Assembly (NCBI GenBank): GCA_025618425.1
Contig: CM046832.1
Location: 23,872,559 to 23,936,558 of the forward strand
Direction: 5' to 3'
Origin: Heliocidaris tuberculata
Taxonomy: Eukaryota > Echinodermata > Echinoidea > Camarodonta > Echinometridae
Length of the DNA: 64,000 bases
Of the stretch, positions 20,206 to 35,400 are shown piece by piece. A program made the translations under genes and the position numbers. The notes under the pieces are model-generated. The model was not told where the DNA came from. It ran no database searches and was given only the letters and a program-made list of their open reading frames with translations. Within the stretch, counting starts at the first letter, position 1; every line of letters begins with the position of its first letter.

Positions 20206-20519
20206 CTAGATTTGATGCTCAAGAATGAAATATGAATTTGCATCAACCAACGCCAGCATGAAACCGAACGAATGGGATCAGTCAAAAGCGTCTCCAAACA
20301 AATCAATGGTAAAACGTGCAGTAAGTGAAAGAGTCTGAATTATCTTTAAATTTAACATTTATTAATTAAGTAGAATATAAAAAAGGGTACAAATAAATAT
20401 ATTGATAGTAAAAATTTTTCTTTTTTATTCAAAAATGCAATAAAATTCATAAATTATTTTATATTCCATATGTAATCGCTAAATTTTTAGGTGGTAAACT
20501 TTCAGGCAACACATAGTCA

Positions 20520-20720
20520 GCCTAATGAGCATGCGCATTGTCCATAGAAACTACCACAGCTAGTATTTTGATCAGAGAAGACTTAATAACCATTAGAAAA
20601 TCCACGATGTTTCTGCCTACTATAAGAAAGACAGAATAAACTGCCTTTCAGTTTGATGGAGGATATCAAAATAAATGATTCATTGTCTTCCAGTCACAGA
20701 AATACGAGTTTAAAGTAAGT
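20520..20720. promoter_or_regulatory. Candidate divergent promoter, RUVBL1/CCDC146
   Basis: About 360 bases upstream of the RUVBL1 ATG is GCATGCGCA (an NRF1-like half-site, about 20528-20536), followed by TTGTCCATAGAAAC (20538-20551), a poor match to an X-box. On the plus strand a strong GTAAGT donor at 20715 could end a noncoding first exon of CCDC146, spliced to an acceptor near 23395 just before its ATG. All of this is motif-level inference without a mapped transcription start. Confidence 0.35.
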
Positions 20721-21285
20721 TTTCTAAGGGATTTCCTTAACATATAGCAGAAGTGAACGGAGTTTTGTAGCGGTAACTGCGTAGTCAAGTGCCCGAGCCT
20801 AGCCCACTGCTGTCATGTTCGGTCGTTGGTAGCAGTAGCTAGCCTGCTCCAGCTAGCCCGGCGCTGCTGTGCTTGCTTGTCAGGGCTTGTTAGCTCAGCA
20901 AATCTCACTAGTATAAACATCATGGATCTAGATCTGCATAGTACTTTTTAAAAGTACATCCACAAAGTACAGCTAGCTTAGCTTAGATCAATGTACATTG
21001 ATGGTAGACATTATCACTTGAAATATTGTGCTTGTGAAGTTTGTCTGCAAACAACAGGTGATGAGATGATCATTCATGAATACTTACGTTAGGCCCTTTT
21101 AGGGATTTGTTGATGATTTGATTTGAACTTGAAGTTGGAATTGATGTGTGAGTTGTGACTGTCACTGTCATTTGTTATTGTGTGCAGAAGAACTTAACAT
21201 AAGGTAGAATTTTGATGTTTCTGTTGCTTCAGTTTTATAGTCTAGTTGAAAGACCAAATTATTTTTTTCTTTCTTTTATGGTCAG
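20721..21285. other. Intergenic DNA, no gene seen
   Basis: Sequence between the candidate promoter and a dispersed repeat. No exon-like or repeat structure is recognised, apart from a short AGCTAG-rich patch near 20830-20860. Confidence 0.5.
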
Positions 21286-21727
21286 GGGTCCTAAAGCTAC
21301 GCACCCCGCAAATACGCGCAATACGACGCGTTCAATGCGCCAAACTTTTGGTGTGACTGAGCAGTGAGCAACGAGATTATCATTTACGTTCGCCAAAAAG
21401 AATGAGTAATCTTTCTTTATTTTTGGTGATATTATCACTATTTGCAAATCGGGATGAAATTCACGTCAGTCAGCTTAAAAATCAAGATTTGCATTCATTT
21501 ATTATGTGTGCGTAGCTTTAGGACCCTTTCATTTTTTCCACCAAATTCGACATGGGTATCGACATCGACTTGAAAATTTATGTCATTGATATTTTTCCGT
21601 CATAATTTTCTCAGGAATTTAATCTAAGAATATGTAAAACCAAGATATATAAAAGAATTTCGCATAAATCATTGAAAAGGTGACTTTTTAGCCACTGGAA
21701 ACAAAGTGCGTAGCTTTAGGTCCCCCC
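21286..21727. mobile_element. Short TIR element with three copies of its end
   Basis: GGGTCCTAAAGCTACGCAC at 21286-21304 is the exact reverse complement of 21508-21526. A third copy, GTGCGTAGCTTTAGGTCCC, with one substitution, starts at 21706. This may be a nested or tandemly extended MITE. It has no coding capacity. Confidence 0.7.
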
Positions 21728-22362
21728 ATCATAATAGGGTCTAGTCTTTAGACTAACTTGTTACGCCTAATATTGAAATATAGTCTTATACTTTATAGAT
21801 CTAGATCTAGCTCCAATAACCTCGCAAAAGTGTGAGTGGATCTAACTTAGAATAGATTCTAAGTTAGACCTAGACTAATTTGGTCTGAGTCTATCAACAC
21901 TGTAGTCTAGAGTAAGGGAAGGAGAATTCGGCCACTTAAGACAAAATCATATTTCAGGACTCTTTATTTTACATTTATTTTTAATTCTTACTCAAATCAT
22001 GGAAGTCAATATTGTTACTAGTCTAGATCTATTTCAACAACAAAAAAATCTTGGAAAAAAAATGAAGAATTGCCATGGCAATATTCACTTTCATTTTCGT
22101 TGTCTCGGAGGCAGTTTTCGGCTGCATGTACAAAGTCGATGAGGAGAGTGTTCGAATGTTACCTCCACGGTATCAGAAACTACCATCTCAAGACTTATGG
22201 AGATATCATGTGTGCGTCTCACGCTTTGACTATTTATGACAGCGACATGCAATTGGACACCTTTGAACTTGTGACACACAAAAAATTCTGATCTAGAACT
22301 GAAAATTTCTTGTTTTTGGACTGTTCATATTGGAGAGTGAAGACTGTAAAAAAAAAGTTAAG

Positions 22363-22649
22363 TATTGTATAAGCCATTCATATTTCACGGCCATAAATTT
22401 TCGCGAATAAGACTAACCAGACTATTTCGCGAGTGATTGAATTCAAGGTCGGAAAATTCTCAAATCTACAAACAGCGGTGATGATGTACTTTTGCAAAGC
22501 GAAGTGGTGAATTTCTGACCAGGAGACAACAAATTCATTCAACTTCTTATGTTGGCAATATTTTGGTGTGTTGTTAAATTCGCGACCCACTCACGATTTG
22601 CGAAATTCGCAAAAATAAACACCCCGCGAAATATATGGTGTATACAGTA
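22363..22649. mobile_element. MITE, TACTGTATA end family (copy 1)
   Basis: The ends TATTGTATAAGCCATTCATA (left) and the reverse complement of GGTGTATACAGTATA (right) are imperfect inverted repeats. The interior is rich in TTCGCGA/TCGCGAA motifs, as in the copies at 50061-50410 and 63496-63698. Confidence 0.6.
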
Positions 22650-23403
22650 TATTGAAAAGGAGAGCAAAACATCAGGTTTATTTATAAATTTGTAAAATGA
22701 AAAGCTTCCATAGTCAGTATGTCTCTTTTCAACGATATTCTTCGATTCTGTAGTACCATCATCTTTTTTTGGATAAATTAGCATAAAATTCTTTGTCTCA
22801 CTGTACAAATAAAAGGTTTTGATCTCCTGTTTCTGATGATAGAGGTCAAGGAAATTAAATTCTTTACCATTGAATCCCTGAATAATGCATGAAATTTAAA
22901 AAAAATTATCTTTTCTGATCCCCCAAATTATTTACTCATTCATAACTGAAGTGTTCATATGGAAAATTCCAAATATTTGTGGTCATCAAACACTAAATGA
23001 ACTTAAAAAGATGCTTGAACATTTGAATGGTAAATAGAAGCGATTGAGTTGAAAGTATAATTCTTAACTGTTTATACAACTTGAAAAGTATATTTGAAAA
23101 GTTCATGTTCAGACTTATTTTTGAGTGAAAAGAGGTAGTGGACTCTTGTTTTATTTGCTTTTTAAGTGTATTTTGTGAAAACATTCAAATAAAAAATGAC
23201 TGACCACTATTTTTGAGAGAGAGATTTCACTTTGCATTTGATTTTGTAGTTATCTTGCTGTCCATATTACTTGACTGATATTATGCCAATGTGCAAAAGT
23301 TGAATCAATTTGTTGACAATAATTTGATAAAAATTCATAGCACTTCTCTCTCTCTCTCTTTCTTCTACTCTCTCTTTCTTCTGCATAAATCCAAGACGTC
23401 ACA

Positions 23404-26400
23404 ATGAGTAGTCCAGACCACCATCACCATGGTGATGAGTCGTATGAACCGGCCATTGCCCCTCTAGCCCCTAAGGTCATCCTCCAGGAAGAGGGGCAGG
23501 TGGAGGTATCAGCAAGCCCAGCTTTTCAATGTCTGGATGAGGTAACTTTCAATTTGGCATCATTATCAGACCTAGTCCCCATCTTCTCATTATCAGACCT
23601 ACAATGTATTTCCTGTCTTGTGAAGAGGTGTGATTAGGTGACCCAATAGATCACCACTTAACTAAGATTGATATGACAACTCTGCATTGGAGAGATACAA
23701 GATTGTACGTTTCTGATTGATAGGAGGAATTGAGATGGATTTGGATCAGTTGCAATTCTTTTTTTAGATGAGTTTCAAATTGCATAATTTTGAAGAACTC
23801 ATATTGAAGTGATGATATTCAGTTGATTCAAATATTTTGTTGAATTGCTTGGCTTGATCACCATCTACACAATGAGAATTTCCTTTTGGAATATTATTGT
23901 GCACTTTATGCTGCCATATTTACTAATTCTGTAACAAAACAAAATGATTGTTGGTCTAGTATATAGTTTTTCATGTTTTTTTACCAGTAATTTTATTGAA
24001 GTTACGATTATGATCTGGTATTTGCGCAGAATATTAGTGATTACTGTGTCTGCTGATGAATTCAAGAAATTGGTTGAAATTGGTTATAATATGTTTATTT
24101 TCAAAATCAGATTTTCATACAATGTAAACTGTCTGATATTATTTCATGTCCAGCACAAATAGGAAAATAATGTGTATTTACATTCGTACTGAAATTTATC
24201 TTGTGTTTATCCTACAGCTTTTCCAAGAGGGGAAATTGACTGGTACAAGGGTAGCCCAGCTGAAAGCCAAATACACTGAATTGCATAAGACCCTTGGCAG
24301 GTAAGTAGAATCACCATGTTGAATATCACATCTGTAGAGAAACTGAAATCATATCATTCAGAATGCAATAACCATTATAAAGAGAAAAGCTTTTGTTCAT
24401 AAAAAGCAAAAGCCATTAATTGTGCAGTGCAGTTCTACTGGGAATAGGTTTATTTTTCAGATGTATAGTTTTAGCTGTGGTCCTACCAAAAGGATTGACT
24501 AATAGAGTCAAAGTTTGTACCCTTTAGGCTATGACTTGAAAATTAGAAATGGAGAGTGGATATTGCCAAAACATGGAGCACTTAAAAGATGAACCCCTTT
24601 TTTTATTTCCATGATCTTTTTTTATACAGAATGATGAAGTTGAGAGCAATTATTTACTACTAGTAGTATACCCATCCTTAACTTGTTTGGATTCTTATTC
24701 CTGTAGAACAAGAGAATCTGAGCTGAGTCTGCTGCAAGTGGCCAAAGAAGCCACACAAACCCTTGAGAAACAGACGATAGAGCTGGAGAAGGCTGATAAC
24801 TTTCCTGATAGCTCCAACACAGAGAATAGCAAGCTGAGGGCCAAACTGCTGAAGCACAATAATGAGATAGACCAGGCAGAAGAAAGGAATTACCAATATG
24901 AGTTCAAAATTGAGAAGTAGGTCACTTTCTGTATATTCATTATTGTCATGATCAGTGACCTTTACTTATCAAACTAAATATCTCTTGACTTTTTAAAACA
25001 TAAGGATCGTACAGAGGGTTTTTGAAGATATAATCTAATAACTGATCATTAAATCAGACATTTCTAAAGGTAGCTGGAATAAACATTTATATCTACTAGT
25101 ATTTTGTGATTTACAGGATCATATCCATATTATGTACCCAAATTCCTGCCAAAAACAAACTTTACTGGAAAACAAAGTAATAAAACAGTAGTGAGATGAT
25201 CGTGAAGCTTTTGTCCAAGCTCTTTAAAAATGATACAGTGATGGCAATGTGCTCCTGATTAAAAATAAAATGAAGTGCATGTTTATGTCTCTGTGATTGT
25301 AGCTTGCAGGAGGAGAAAAGAATGCTTGAACGAGAGTATGACAGGCTTCCCAAGAAAGAAGAGATAGAGAAACGAACCAAGGAGCTCAACAAAAACGTTG
25401 ATGAGCTTCGGCAGGAGATTGGACAACGCAAGCTAGAGGCCAAGAATCTAAAAGAGGAGCTTGCCATGCGCAACAGACAGATTGATCTGGAAATGAAGGA
25501 GCTAGAGAGTGAGGTGAAGGAAAAAGAAGTTGATTTAAGATGCTCAGTGAAAGGATAGTGTCAAGGTGTATTTTAAAGCTCTTACATACAGTTTTAGTAA
25601 GTCTCTAAAACTGTACTTGATCTGTACGGCTTGGTAGATTATACAGTGTTACATTAATGTTGCGATTAGTGCTAGTGCATAACTCCTTTGGTGCTAATAC
25701 CAAGCATAGGGGATTTCAGAAAACAAAATACCAAGGAAGAACTCTCACTGACAAGGGTACCAACAAGTGTAATAAGTATGTCAGTGAATACTTTCTACCT
25801 GGAGATTTGCTTGAATCTTCCCAAATTTCCCTCTGGGATGGTGCAAGGCCATATTTCACTCTATTTGGTCCAAGGGTAAATAATTTCCTGCTGAGAAGCT
25901 TAATTGCTATAATTGATCTTTGGTTAATGTTTCTTGTAGATTGAAACTCAGGAGAAACTGAAGGAAGATCTTGTGGCTGTTCACTCTCTACCAGGACAAC
26001 TCATCAAGGAGATGGACAAAATGAACAAAGCTAAAAAGTAAGTGAACAAATTAAATAGCAATATCCCTCTGAATTCTGTTAGACATCAACAAAAAAACAA
26101 ACAAAAAAATGGAATATTTTTGCAAAATCTCAATGCTGTGCAACTGTTTGCTTGACTCTACATATTGAAGGAATTATAGCAATTGCTGTTGCACTAGTTA
26201 TCTTGGCTTAAGAGTATTTCAAGTCCAAATATTTGTAGGTGACTTGTGCCTTGTATGAAGATGTGTATCATTCTTTTGGAATAGATGATGCAAAAACTTG
26301 AATCTATTGGAAATTTATGACGACACGTTATTTTCACCCCAGTGAGGTGGAGCGACAACGAACTGAGAAAGATGAGAACTATGCTGATCTAGCGGCCCAT

Positions 26401-29400
26401 CTTCAGGATCTCCTGGCCACGCTTCAGGGCCGCACAGATGATAAGTTTCAGCTGGAGAGGGACAAGGCCAGGGCACAGAATGCATTGGATGAACAGCAGC
26501 GCAAGTTTGATGCTTGTATGAAGGATTATGAATACCAGAAGGAGAAGGAAGCCGTCTACCTGGGTGACAAGTAGGACTTCCATTTGTTTTATATTTCACC
26601 TTTTTTAGAAGATACTTGACCTTTTCAAGCTATAATGCAAGAAAAATTCATCGTGTTGTAGAACAACTTACATAACCAAGAAAATCATATCCAAAGTGAA
26701 ATATTTCTTCATTAATTATAATCTTTAAACTGATTCAGCAGACCCAGGTTCGAGACTGAGTCACGTCTTTCGGATGGTGACGTTAAAGGTCGGTCCCCAG
26801 ACGTAAATAATCATATCTGATTGATACACGTCTGTAAATACCTAATTACACACATTTAGACAATTACAGCCCTTTTTGTGAAGTCTTGCTTGTCAAATTT
26901 ACTTTAAGAATAAGATTGAAAAAGAGCCAAATATCTGATGTGTTTTTTCAGCCATATAAAAGGAGATTTAAACAAATTTCTAATTCTTTCATCTTTGCTT
27001 GAAAGTTTAAGTAGTACCTACCTTAAAGGCAAATATGTTGTTGACAATCAGAAGTAGATTTTTGCTTCTTTTATGATTGCCTTTTTTTGTGCATGAAACA
27101 TGAAAATCTGAAAACACAAATGTGTGAAAGTTGATGCATTTAATTGTAATTAATTGTAATTAATTGTACTTGTAAAACATAGAAAGCTAGCGCTCATCAG
27201 ACGTCTTTGGTAGATATGAAAAGATTAAACTTAAAATCCCAGCTTTATGTAGATTTTCATTTATCGTGGTGTATTTATTTATTTTTTAAAAATTGATTTT
27301 TTTGTTATATATTTTTCTAAAATTGACCTTCTTTGTAATCAGTGGAATATTCCCTATCTCATTTTATTTTATTGTAGAGCTACATTGGACCTTAGTTTAA
27401 GGCATGTACAGATGGAGAAGAAGAACCAACATGAGATCTATGCTAGGAAGTTGCGTGAGAAAGAGAGAGATCTTAGAAACCTCAAGAAGACAGAACTACA
27501 GCTGAAAGTGGCCAACGAGGGTCTTGCACATACACAGGTTTGTCCATCCCCTATTTTCCTCAACATGCCAAAGAAAAATAACATGCATTATAGGATAGCT
27601 AGTTCTTCATTTCCATTGATTTAATTTCATTTCAGCCATTATAAAAACATGTAAAATTCATAATTCACATATAGAGTAGTTCTCCTTACCACGACATCTC
27701 CAAAAAGGCAATTATGCTCTCCTCCCCCTCAATTACACCTGGACAACTGCCTACTGATTCAGTTACCTCTATGTAGTTGTCTGAGGGTGATTGGGATCAA
27801 TAAGGGGACAGTTTTCTGGAGGATAGTTTTCGGTGGTGTAATTGTCCTGGTGGGTAGTTGTTCAGGGATGTGGGAGAATGGGGGGGGGGGGGGGGAGGTT
27901 AATTGTCCATGTTGAGTACTTGTCAAGAGGGTAGTCATACATGGATGATAGTCGAGGGGACAGACGTCCTAAAACTAGAAAAATGTATAGAACATCCAAA
28001 TGATTTGTAACATATATCGGAAGTCTACATGTATTTGGTAAATTATCTCCTGCATCCACACCTTCTATTTATTCCTCATAGGAAATGCAAAATGTGCTTT
28101 TAAAATTAGTGAGGGTACCTGGAATCCGCCATTTACATTACTATTTAAAAACAATGGCAGATGTGTTGCCATACAAAGCTAACTTAAATGATTTCAAACG
28201 AAAATTCATTGCTTTATTTTCCTTGTGACAATTGGCAGTACATAGATGCTGTAACTCTATAATATGTAAAATGATATGAAAAGATATAAATAAATATGAA
28301 ATAAAAAATATGGCTTATTTGATGTTTCAATCACATTTTTTAATGTTTTTGCTTTCAGACCATATTTGACAAGGTCAAAGGTCAAGCTGATAGTGGTCCC
28401 AAGAATGATGGTACTCTCCTTGAGAAGAGGAAAGAGCTACAAACTGAAGTGGAGAAGACAAAAAGGCTGTTAGCAGATCAGGTGAGTTTTACCTCAAAAT
28501 ATTTTTTAAAAGTAATTCTCTTCCGAAATATTACGAAAAATGCACAATAGACTAAAGCTGTAAAAAATTTAAACAAAGTAAGTATCAGTGCACACTGTAT
28601 GAGAAGTTTTTCAGGGGAGAGAGAGAGTATGTAAAGTTGTACTGAACAAACTGAAGAGCTACTCTTTCAAAGTTCTGTACTAGTTGAGAAGTCATTCAAG
28701 CATACGTAATAAATTAAACTAATTCATTGGTTATGAATTGATTCCTGTTAACATTACTCAGCTCACCTCTACCACGTATTTTTGTTTTTGTTAACTTTAA
28801 AAGTTAGTATGCATTGATGAAAGACCTTTCAGAACACTATACTTGTAATAACTGTTTGCTTTTAATACCTTTCTCTCGCATTCCATTGCAGAACTCCTTC
28901 ACTGCTGTAGAGCAGGTCAAAGTTGAGCAGAGCATTGCCGAGGAGGAGAGGCTCCTATATGAGCAGAGTGACCTGAGGATAGAGGTGGTTGAATTGACCC
29001 GTCTGGCTGCTATCAAGGGTGATGAGAGGGAGCAGAAGGCCAGGGATTATATGAGAGCAGAGATGAGGTACCATAGAGCACTGGATGATCTCAAGGCTAA
29101 AGATCTCTCCATCATCGACAGCAAGAAGAAATACCAGGAGATGATGATAAGGTAGGGATAGCAGTTCATGTCTTTCGGTTTTTGTCATTTTTAGCTCATC
29201 CGGCCCGAATGGGCCAGGTGAGATTAACTCTTTTTCATCCTCTTGTACACCACAATGCATAAATTATCTCATTCAATGCGTTTTCTTTACAAATCTTAAC
29301 CCTCAAATCTTTCTCGATAAAGAATTGAAACTTAATATAGATACCTCACCATGACGTATTGTATACTTTTCTTGATTACAGTTTCTCTTCAACACAATAA

Positions 29401-32400
29401 AGCTAACTATTACCATTAACATTATTCTAGAAAATCTTTTATCTTCAGTCATGCAACTTCAACTCAAGTCACAAATTGAATTACGAATTGTCTTACTTTT
29501 ATTTATATCTACAGGTCACTGCCTCATTTTAACATAACATTTAACCATATTTCTAATAGGCACTTTGTATGTAACAAATTACAGTGTCAACTCAAGTAAA
29601 ATCAAAAATTGCGTGAATCCCTTTGCCAGATGCTGGATGCCGGATGAGCACCACATCATTGATGTGCTGGTTTCCAATGCATTGATGAATAATGCTTAAC
29701 AAAGTTTCCTGAGGAAGACCAATCTAAATGCCCCTTTTAAATGTCAAACTATAAGGCTTATTACAAATACACATCAAAGATATTTGTCTTATCTAATATT
29801 CTAATCATGTATGAAATGAGTTATTGTGAGTTTTGAATTAAGGTTTTATGAATTGAAAGTGATATCACTTCTCAAACTTGAGACATCTATGCAACTTTTT
29901 TTAATATGTCCATAACATTTTTAAAGACGGTTAAATACACACTGCTTGCTTTGGTCATATGTCTGTCTCTTACAAGGCACAAATATAAGTAGCTCAAAAG
30001 TGGAATGAATATAATATCTAATGATTAGAACAACTTAAAGTAAATAATGAAATATAAAGGAGTAAGTTGTGCTTCTCTTAGGCCTGAATTCATAAAGGAG
30101 GTTTAAACCATGGGTAAGGTTTAAACCTCCGTAAGCGTACTGAAATAAGCGTAAATAAGCGTAAATAAGCGTGCATTGCCCATGCACGCGCTCAAAGAAT
30201 ATATATGCTTGGATCGGATTCCGTGCGCACGTAGGCTTAAAAAACCCCAGGAGGGGGTTTAAACCAAACCTCCTTTGTGAATTTGGGCCTTACTGTTTCA
30301 AAACGTGTAAATTTCAAAACTATTTTGTTACAATTTGACCTAAACTCCAGAGAGTTGCTATATTATGTTGCTATTATTATATTCATGTCTATGATTTATG
30401 TTTTTCCTACAGACTTCGTGAGTTCGCGAAGTTGTACGATGTGATCAAGAATGAACGTAATAAGTGTGTGAACCTGATCCAAGCGAGCACACAGAAGGCA
30501 GCGGAGATGAGAGAAAAGATCAAGATCCTACAGAATGAGATAGAGATTCTTAGGACATCATGCCACAAAAAAGAAAGGTGAGTCACTCACTTTGACAATT
30601 TTAGGGTTCCTCATTGAAAGAGTTGTTATCTTTTCTGTATATAATGTCATGTGCTGCTCCAACCTTTGAGTTGTCAAAATAGATGTTTTAGTTGACTTAC
30701 GCTATTTACTTGTTAAATAAGAAAACTAAAAGGACTGGGTTTGCCAACTTTCGTACATTGTTTGTAAGAAAATGGAATTAGCGAAATATGTCAGTGTTAT
30801 ACCACTTTTGGTAATGCAGTTTTATCAGCTGACTCTGATGGTAGTGATGAAATGTATCTGAAGTAGATTTGTGTCATGAAAGAATCCAAGAATTTGTATT
30901 GAGCAGTGTCTCATAACCTTTTTTACCTCACTAAATCATTACACAAGCTCCAACATGCTCTTTTGTTAGCATTACAGCCTGCATCTCTGTTACCTTATTG
31001 TTTTAACCCTTTCATGACAGCAATTATTTAAGAGCTAAATTGATCACATTTTGTTCTTCAAATTGGCAACAATAATATTTTTCTTTTAGTGCTAGATGGT
31101 TCTAATAGGTGTAATGTCTTTTAGAACAATAAACATGGTCAGTGATTTTATCGATACGTTGAAAAAATTGCCAATTTTGATGAAAAACAATGATTTTGAA
31201 TCTCTCAATGTGTTGCCAATTTAAGGATTTTGAAATTCCTGACATCAAACGCAATAAGGTCATGTAACAAAAATGGACATAGCATATGCAGAAATTTTTG
31301 CTCTTTCTACTCGTGCATCTGGTATATTTTTTAGAGCTCTGGATCAAAAGTTATTGAGTCAAACCACAAAATGTGGTCAATTATCTGGAAAGGGTTAAAG
31401 CTCATATACAGTCTCGGCAGCAAAAATCATACTGGCAAGAAACTTATCTAACATAGTCACATACTATTCTCCTTTTATCATAAGACACATGTACGAGATT
31501 ATTCAACATTCCATTCACGATTTCGAACAAATTTTAGTGTAAATATCTGTAAGAAACGCTTGGTAACGGCTTTTCACTGACTCACGCTGAGACCATATCC
31601 ACCTGAAGGTTCCCCACACAATAAACCCAGCGCTTCGCACTATGTGTAGCGTATTCTATAACACACAGCAATCCTCATGTGAGTAATGTGTGCGGCCGTT
31701 GTTCGAATTTACATCCCCTCTTTTTTGGGCCAGGGATTTTTATTCATTTCACCTCTAATTCGATAAATATTTCACTTGAGGAGGAAAAAACTTCACAGCA
31801 TCTTAGTTATGTCAGTACCCTGCTATTTATTAAGTAAAATCAAAGAAATCTCACGAAAAGTTTTTTATACCTTTAACAGAGTTGAAATTTTTCAAACATT
31901 TATGTCATTTATACATTTATCTGTACAGACAGCTGCAAAAGAAGCGGTTGAAGCATGTGAATGCTGTTGTCCTTCGTGATCAGCTCAGAAATGAACTGGC
32001 CAAACAGCAACGTATTGAGGAGGATATGAGAGAGAAGCGAGAGCAGCAACGTCTAGATATCGCCAAGCTTAATCTCATGATCAACCAGGCTGAAGAGCAA
32101 ATGGTACAGCTGAGGAAGAGATTTGAGACAGCTGTGCAGCATCGCAATGATAGGTAAGGCATTCTCAGAAAGTTAGCTTTCCATTTTCAAAAGTATTCTG
32201 TATTAGAATTAGTATTATCATTATTATTGATAGGTCATTATTATCATTATTATTGATAGGTCATTATTATCATTATTATTAATAGATCATCTGTTGACAT
32301 TCAGAAGGACATTAATTTATCCAAAGCAATGTTCATTAACCCATACGATGTCAGAACCTTGTATACTTAGTCGTATTGTTTGTCTGTGCTTAAGCACCTC

Positions 32401-35400
32401 AAAACTAAATCCGGCACAGTGGGGATTTGTGGCACTAGGTTTGATACATGGGGGCAGATTAAGGGTTAATGTCCCTCTCAACCTCATTTGGATACTATAA
32501 AAAACCTTTTGTGACATGAAATTTCATGCATTATTAAGAAGAACTGTTTCCAAGGCAAGTACAGGTAACTTTGCGAAATCCAAATATTTCATGTTATGAT
32601 TCAGTATGATTTCAATATTACGAGGCATGAAGCTTTTGGGAATCTCAAACACTCGTGAAATTTGCAAGTTTCATGCACAAGTTTTTTGTTTCACACTACA
32701 CATTCTGGAGTGAGCCGTATTAGAGATAATGTCTACCTGGTTGACTGGTGTAGTTTTTTCAATTTTTCTTGCCATGTAGGGGTGTACAACTGATAGAGCG
32801 TAATGAGGAGGTGTGTCTGTTCTATGAGAAGGTTAACATCCAGGAGGATATGATCAGGAGAGGCGATGTTGATCTTCATACCAGAGAAGAGGAGATCAGG
32901 TTCCTCAAGATGCAGGTAAGTTACCATGAAACAGTAAAAGGGAAGTCCGCTCTAATTTATAGTTAGTTTTGATAAAAGTAGGAATATGAGACAGGTGAAA
33001 TTTTGACCAAAATCTGATAAAAAATGAGACAATTATTAATTTCTTAAAGTTGTAATCAATCAACTTAAATTTGCAACTTTGAGATGTACCTTGTAAGGAC
33101 CTCTCCCATTTGCTCTGTATAAGATTTTTCGTAAATATATATTTTCCCTGAAGAAAATATTTCATCTGAAGAAAATATTTCATCACACCTGTGCCCTAGA
33201 TATATCATAACACATATTTTTACACACCCCCTGTATAAAATAGATGTATTCCTTCAAATTGAATAAAATTTCATTTCATAATATAATTTCATAAAGTTCA
33301 TAACTTTTCTAATTCTTAATTGGATTTTTCTAATACTCCACAAATCTGTTCTCTCATTGAAGTATGATAATACATGGAGGAGAACAGCTGTTAATATTTA
33401 GTGTATGATTTGTTTACGAAAAATAAAACAAAATAGACAATCTTGAGCAATATTCAGGAGACCAGTTGTGCAAATAATTGTTAATTTTTTCATTTAATGA
33501 AGTGAAATTCTTTGACTTGAATTTAGGTGGCCGAGGAGAAGAGAGCCATTGACCTTCTGAGACAGAATCTACCTAACAAGAGAGCCCTTGATCAAGAACT
33601 TACAACTCTGCAGATCCAGGTGAGTTGTGATGACTGGCAAGTCTGGTTTGGTTGGTTATCAAGTTGTGTTGTATGGAATCAACGTTTGCTGCGTTAGTTC
33701 CGGAAACATTCGCCCTTTGTAAAAGTATTTAAGCATTTCTCTGAAACATCTTCACAATGCAATCCATTTTCATACCGTAGTGCAGCAAATCTTGTTTTAA
33801 AAGAATTTAGATGCTGCACTCTATGTTTTGTAATGAGAATAGATATGTTTGCATTTAGGAAGTTTAGTTGAATGGAATATATTCGCTGCTCAATTAAGAT
33901 GCTGAAACAAAGACCCAGAAATTTAGATTTAAATTCAGACTGCTAGGAAACAGATGTTGTAGATAATGCCAGTGTGAAATTTTCAAAGCATTATCCTTAT
34001 GCTGTATGATTTAATCGAAGAAAAAGAATTATGCTACATTATAATTACAAAATTAAGATTTATACCTAAAGTCACGAACTAGGTTTAATATGTTTTCAAA
34101 CTGTTTTAAGGTCATGTTTAAAGGTCATGAGTTTATTGCTTATTGTTGATAACTAGAGTTTCAGTTATGTTTATGTTTTGATTTCAGCTTGCCCAGTGCC
34201 AGGATAGAATGAACGAGCTGGAGCATCAATTGGAGAACCCTCATGATGAGAAGAGAGTTAGGTTCTTAGAAGGAAAGGACCTCAGCCCACAAGAGCTCAA
34301 CAGAAAGATTGAAGATGTAAGCTCAGCTCACAAGCTCATTAGTTTAGATGTTCGGCTGCAAATCACTTTAGATTTGAAAACCAAGCTGTGTTTCACACCA
34401 ATTATGAGAAACAGAGTTTGAAAAATGAGGATGATGTCCTGATTACAGTAGGAATTTTGTATATTTAAAAAAAAAAAAAAAAAAATTTGCAGGATATTGT
34501 GTAAAATATTGAAATGTTACAATCTGATAAAAATTAAAAATCTTAAACCTGTTTACAACATTATACATGTAAGAATAAATTACATTAAATTTCATTTATC
34601 GATTTCCAATCTAGTGGAGAGTTGGAAACAGTACCAGAAAATGCTTTACCATTTACCAAAGTTGATCATGCAGACCTATTTTCAATCTTGTATTCAATGT
34701 TTCTAATTTTGGTATGTATAAAATATTCATTTTCTTATTTTGATATGTATAACTTGCATCTAACATCTATGTTTGTATCTTTGTTCACCATTAGCTGGAG
34801 ATTCGCCTTGCTGAGAAGGAGGAGCAGCTGTTAGAAAAGGATCTGATCTTTGATCAGGTGACCAGACTTGCTGATCGTGTCAACAACAGGGTCAACACTG
34901 GCAAAGATGACACTCTAGAACTAGCAAAGAAGGTACATCTCATATCTTAATAAGTTCATTTCTTTGGAAGTGAAACATGATTTGCTCCTGTAAATTTTCT
35001 TGATTGTTTTTTTCTGTGTTTAACTATATTTTTCGTCACTGTTATTCCTTTGACTGTAGAAAATGCTTTTGATTTTAACCTGACATATTCCTCATTATGT
35101 AAACTTAATTGTGAGAATAATTTGGCAAAAATTAGGACTATATGAATAGGGCTAATTTACCACCAGATTTTGAAATGTAAAATGGAGGAAAATGAGAATT
35201 AGAACTTAAGGTCATATTTGAATGTGTCAATATTCAAGGCTTTATTTAGGTGTGATAACATTCTGTTATCTTCATGCATTCTTTACAAAAGACATAAGGA
35301 AAATACCTATAAAACTGAATCTTGAGATAGTAGTGTGCTTTCCAGGGAAATTAAATTCAGATTATTCCAATTATATTATCCATCCAGATATTCTTGATCA

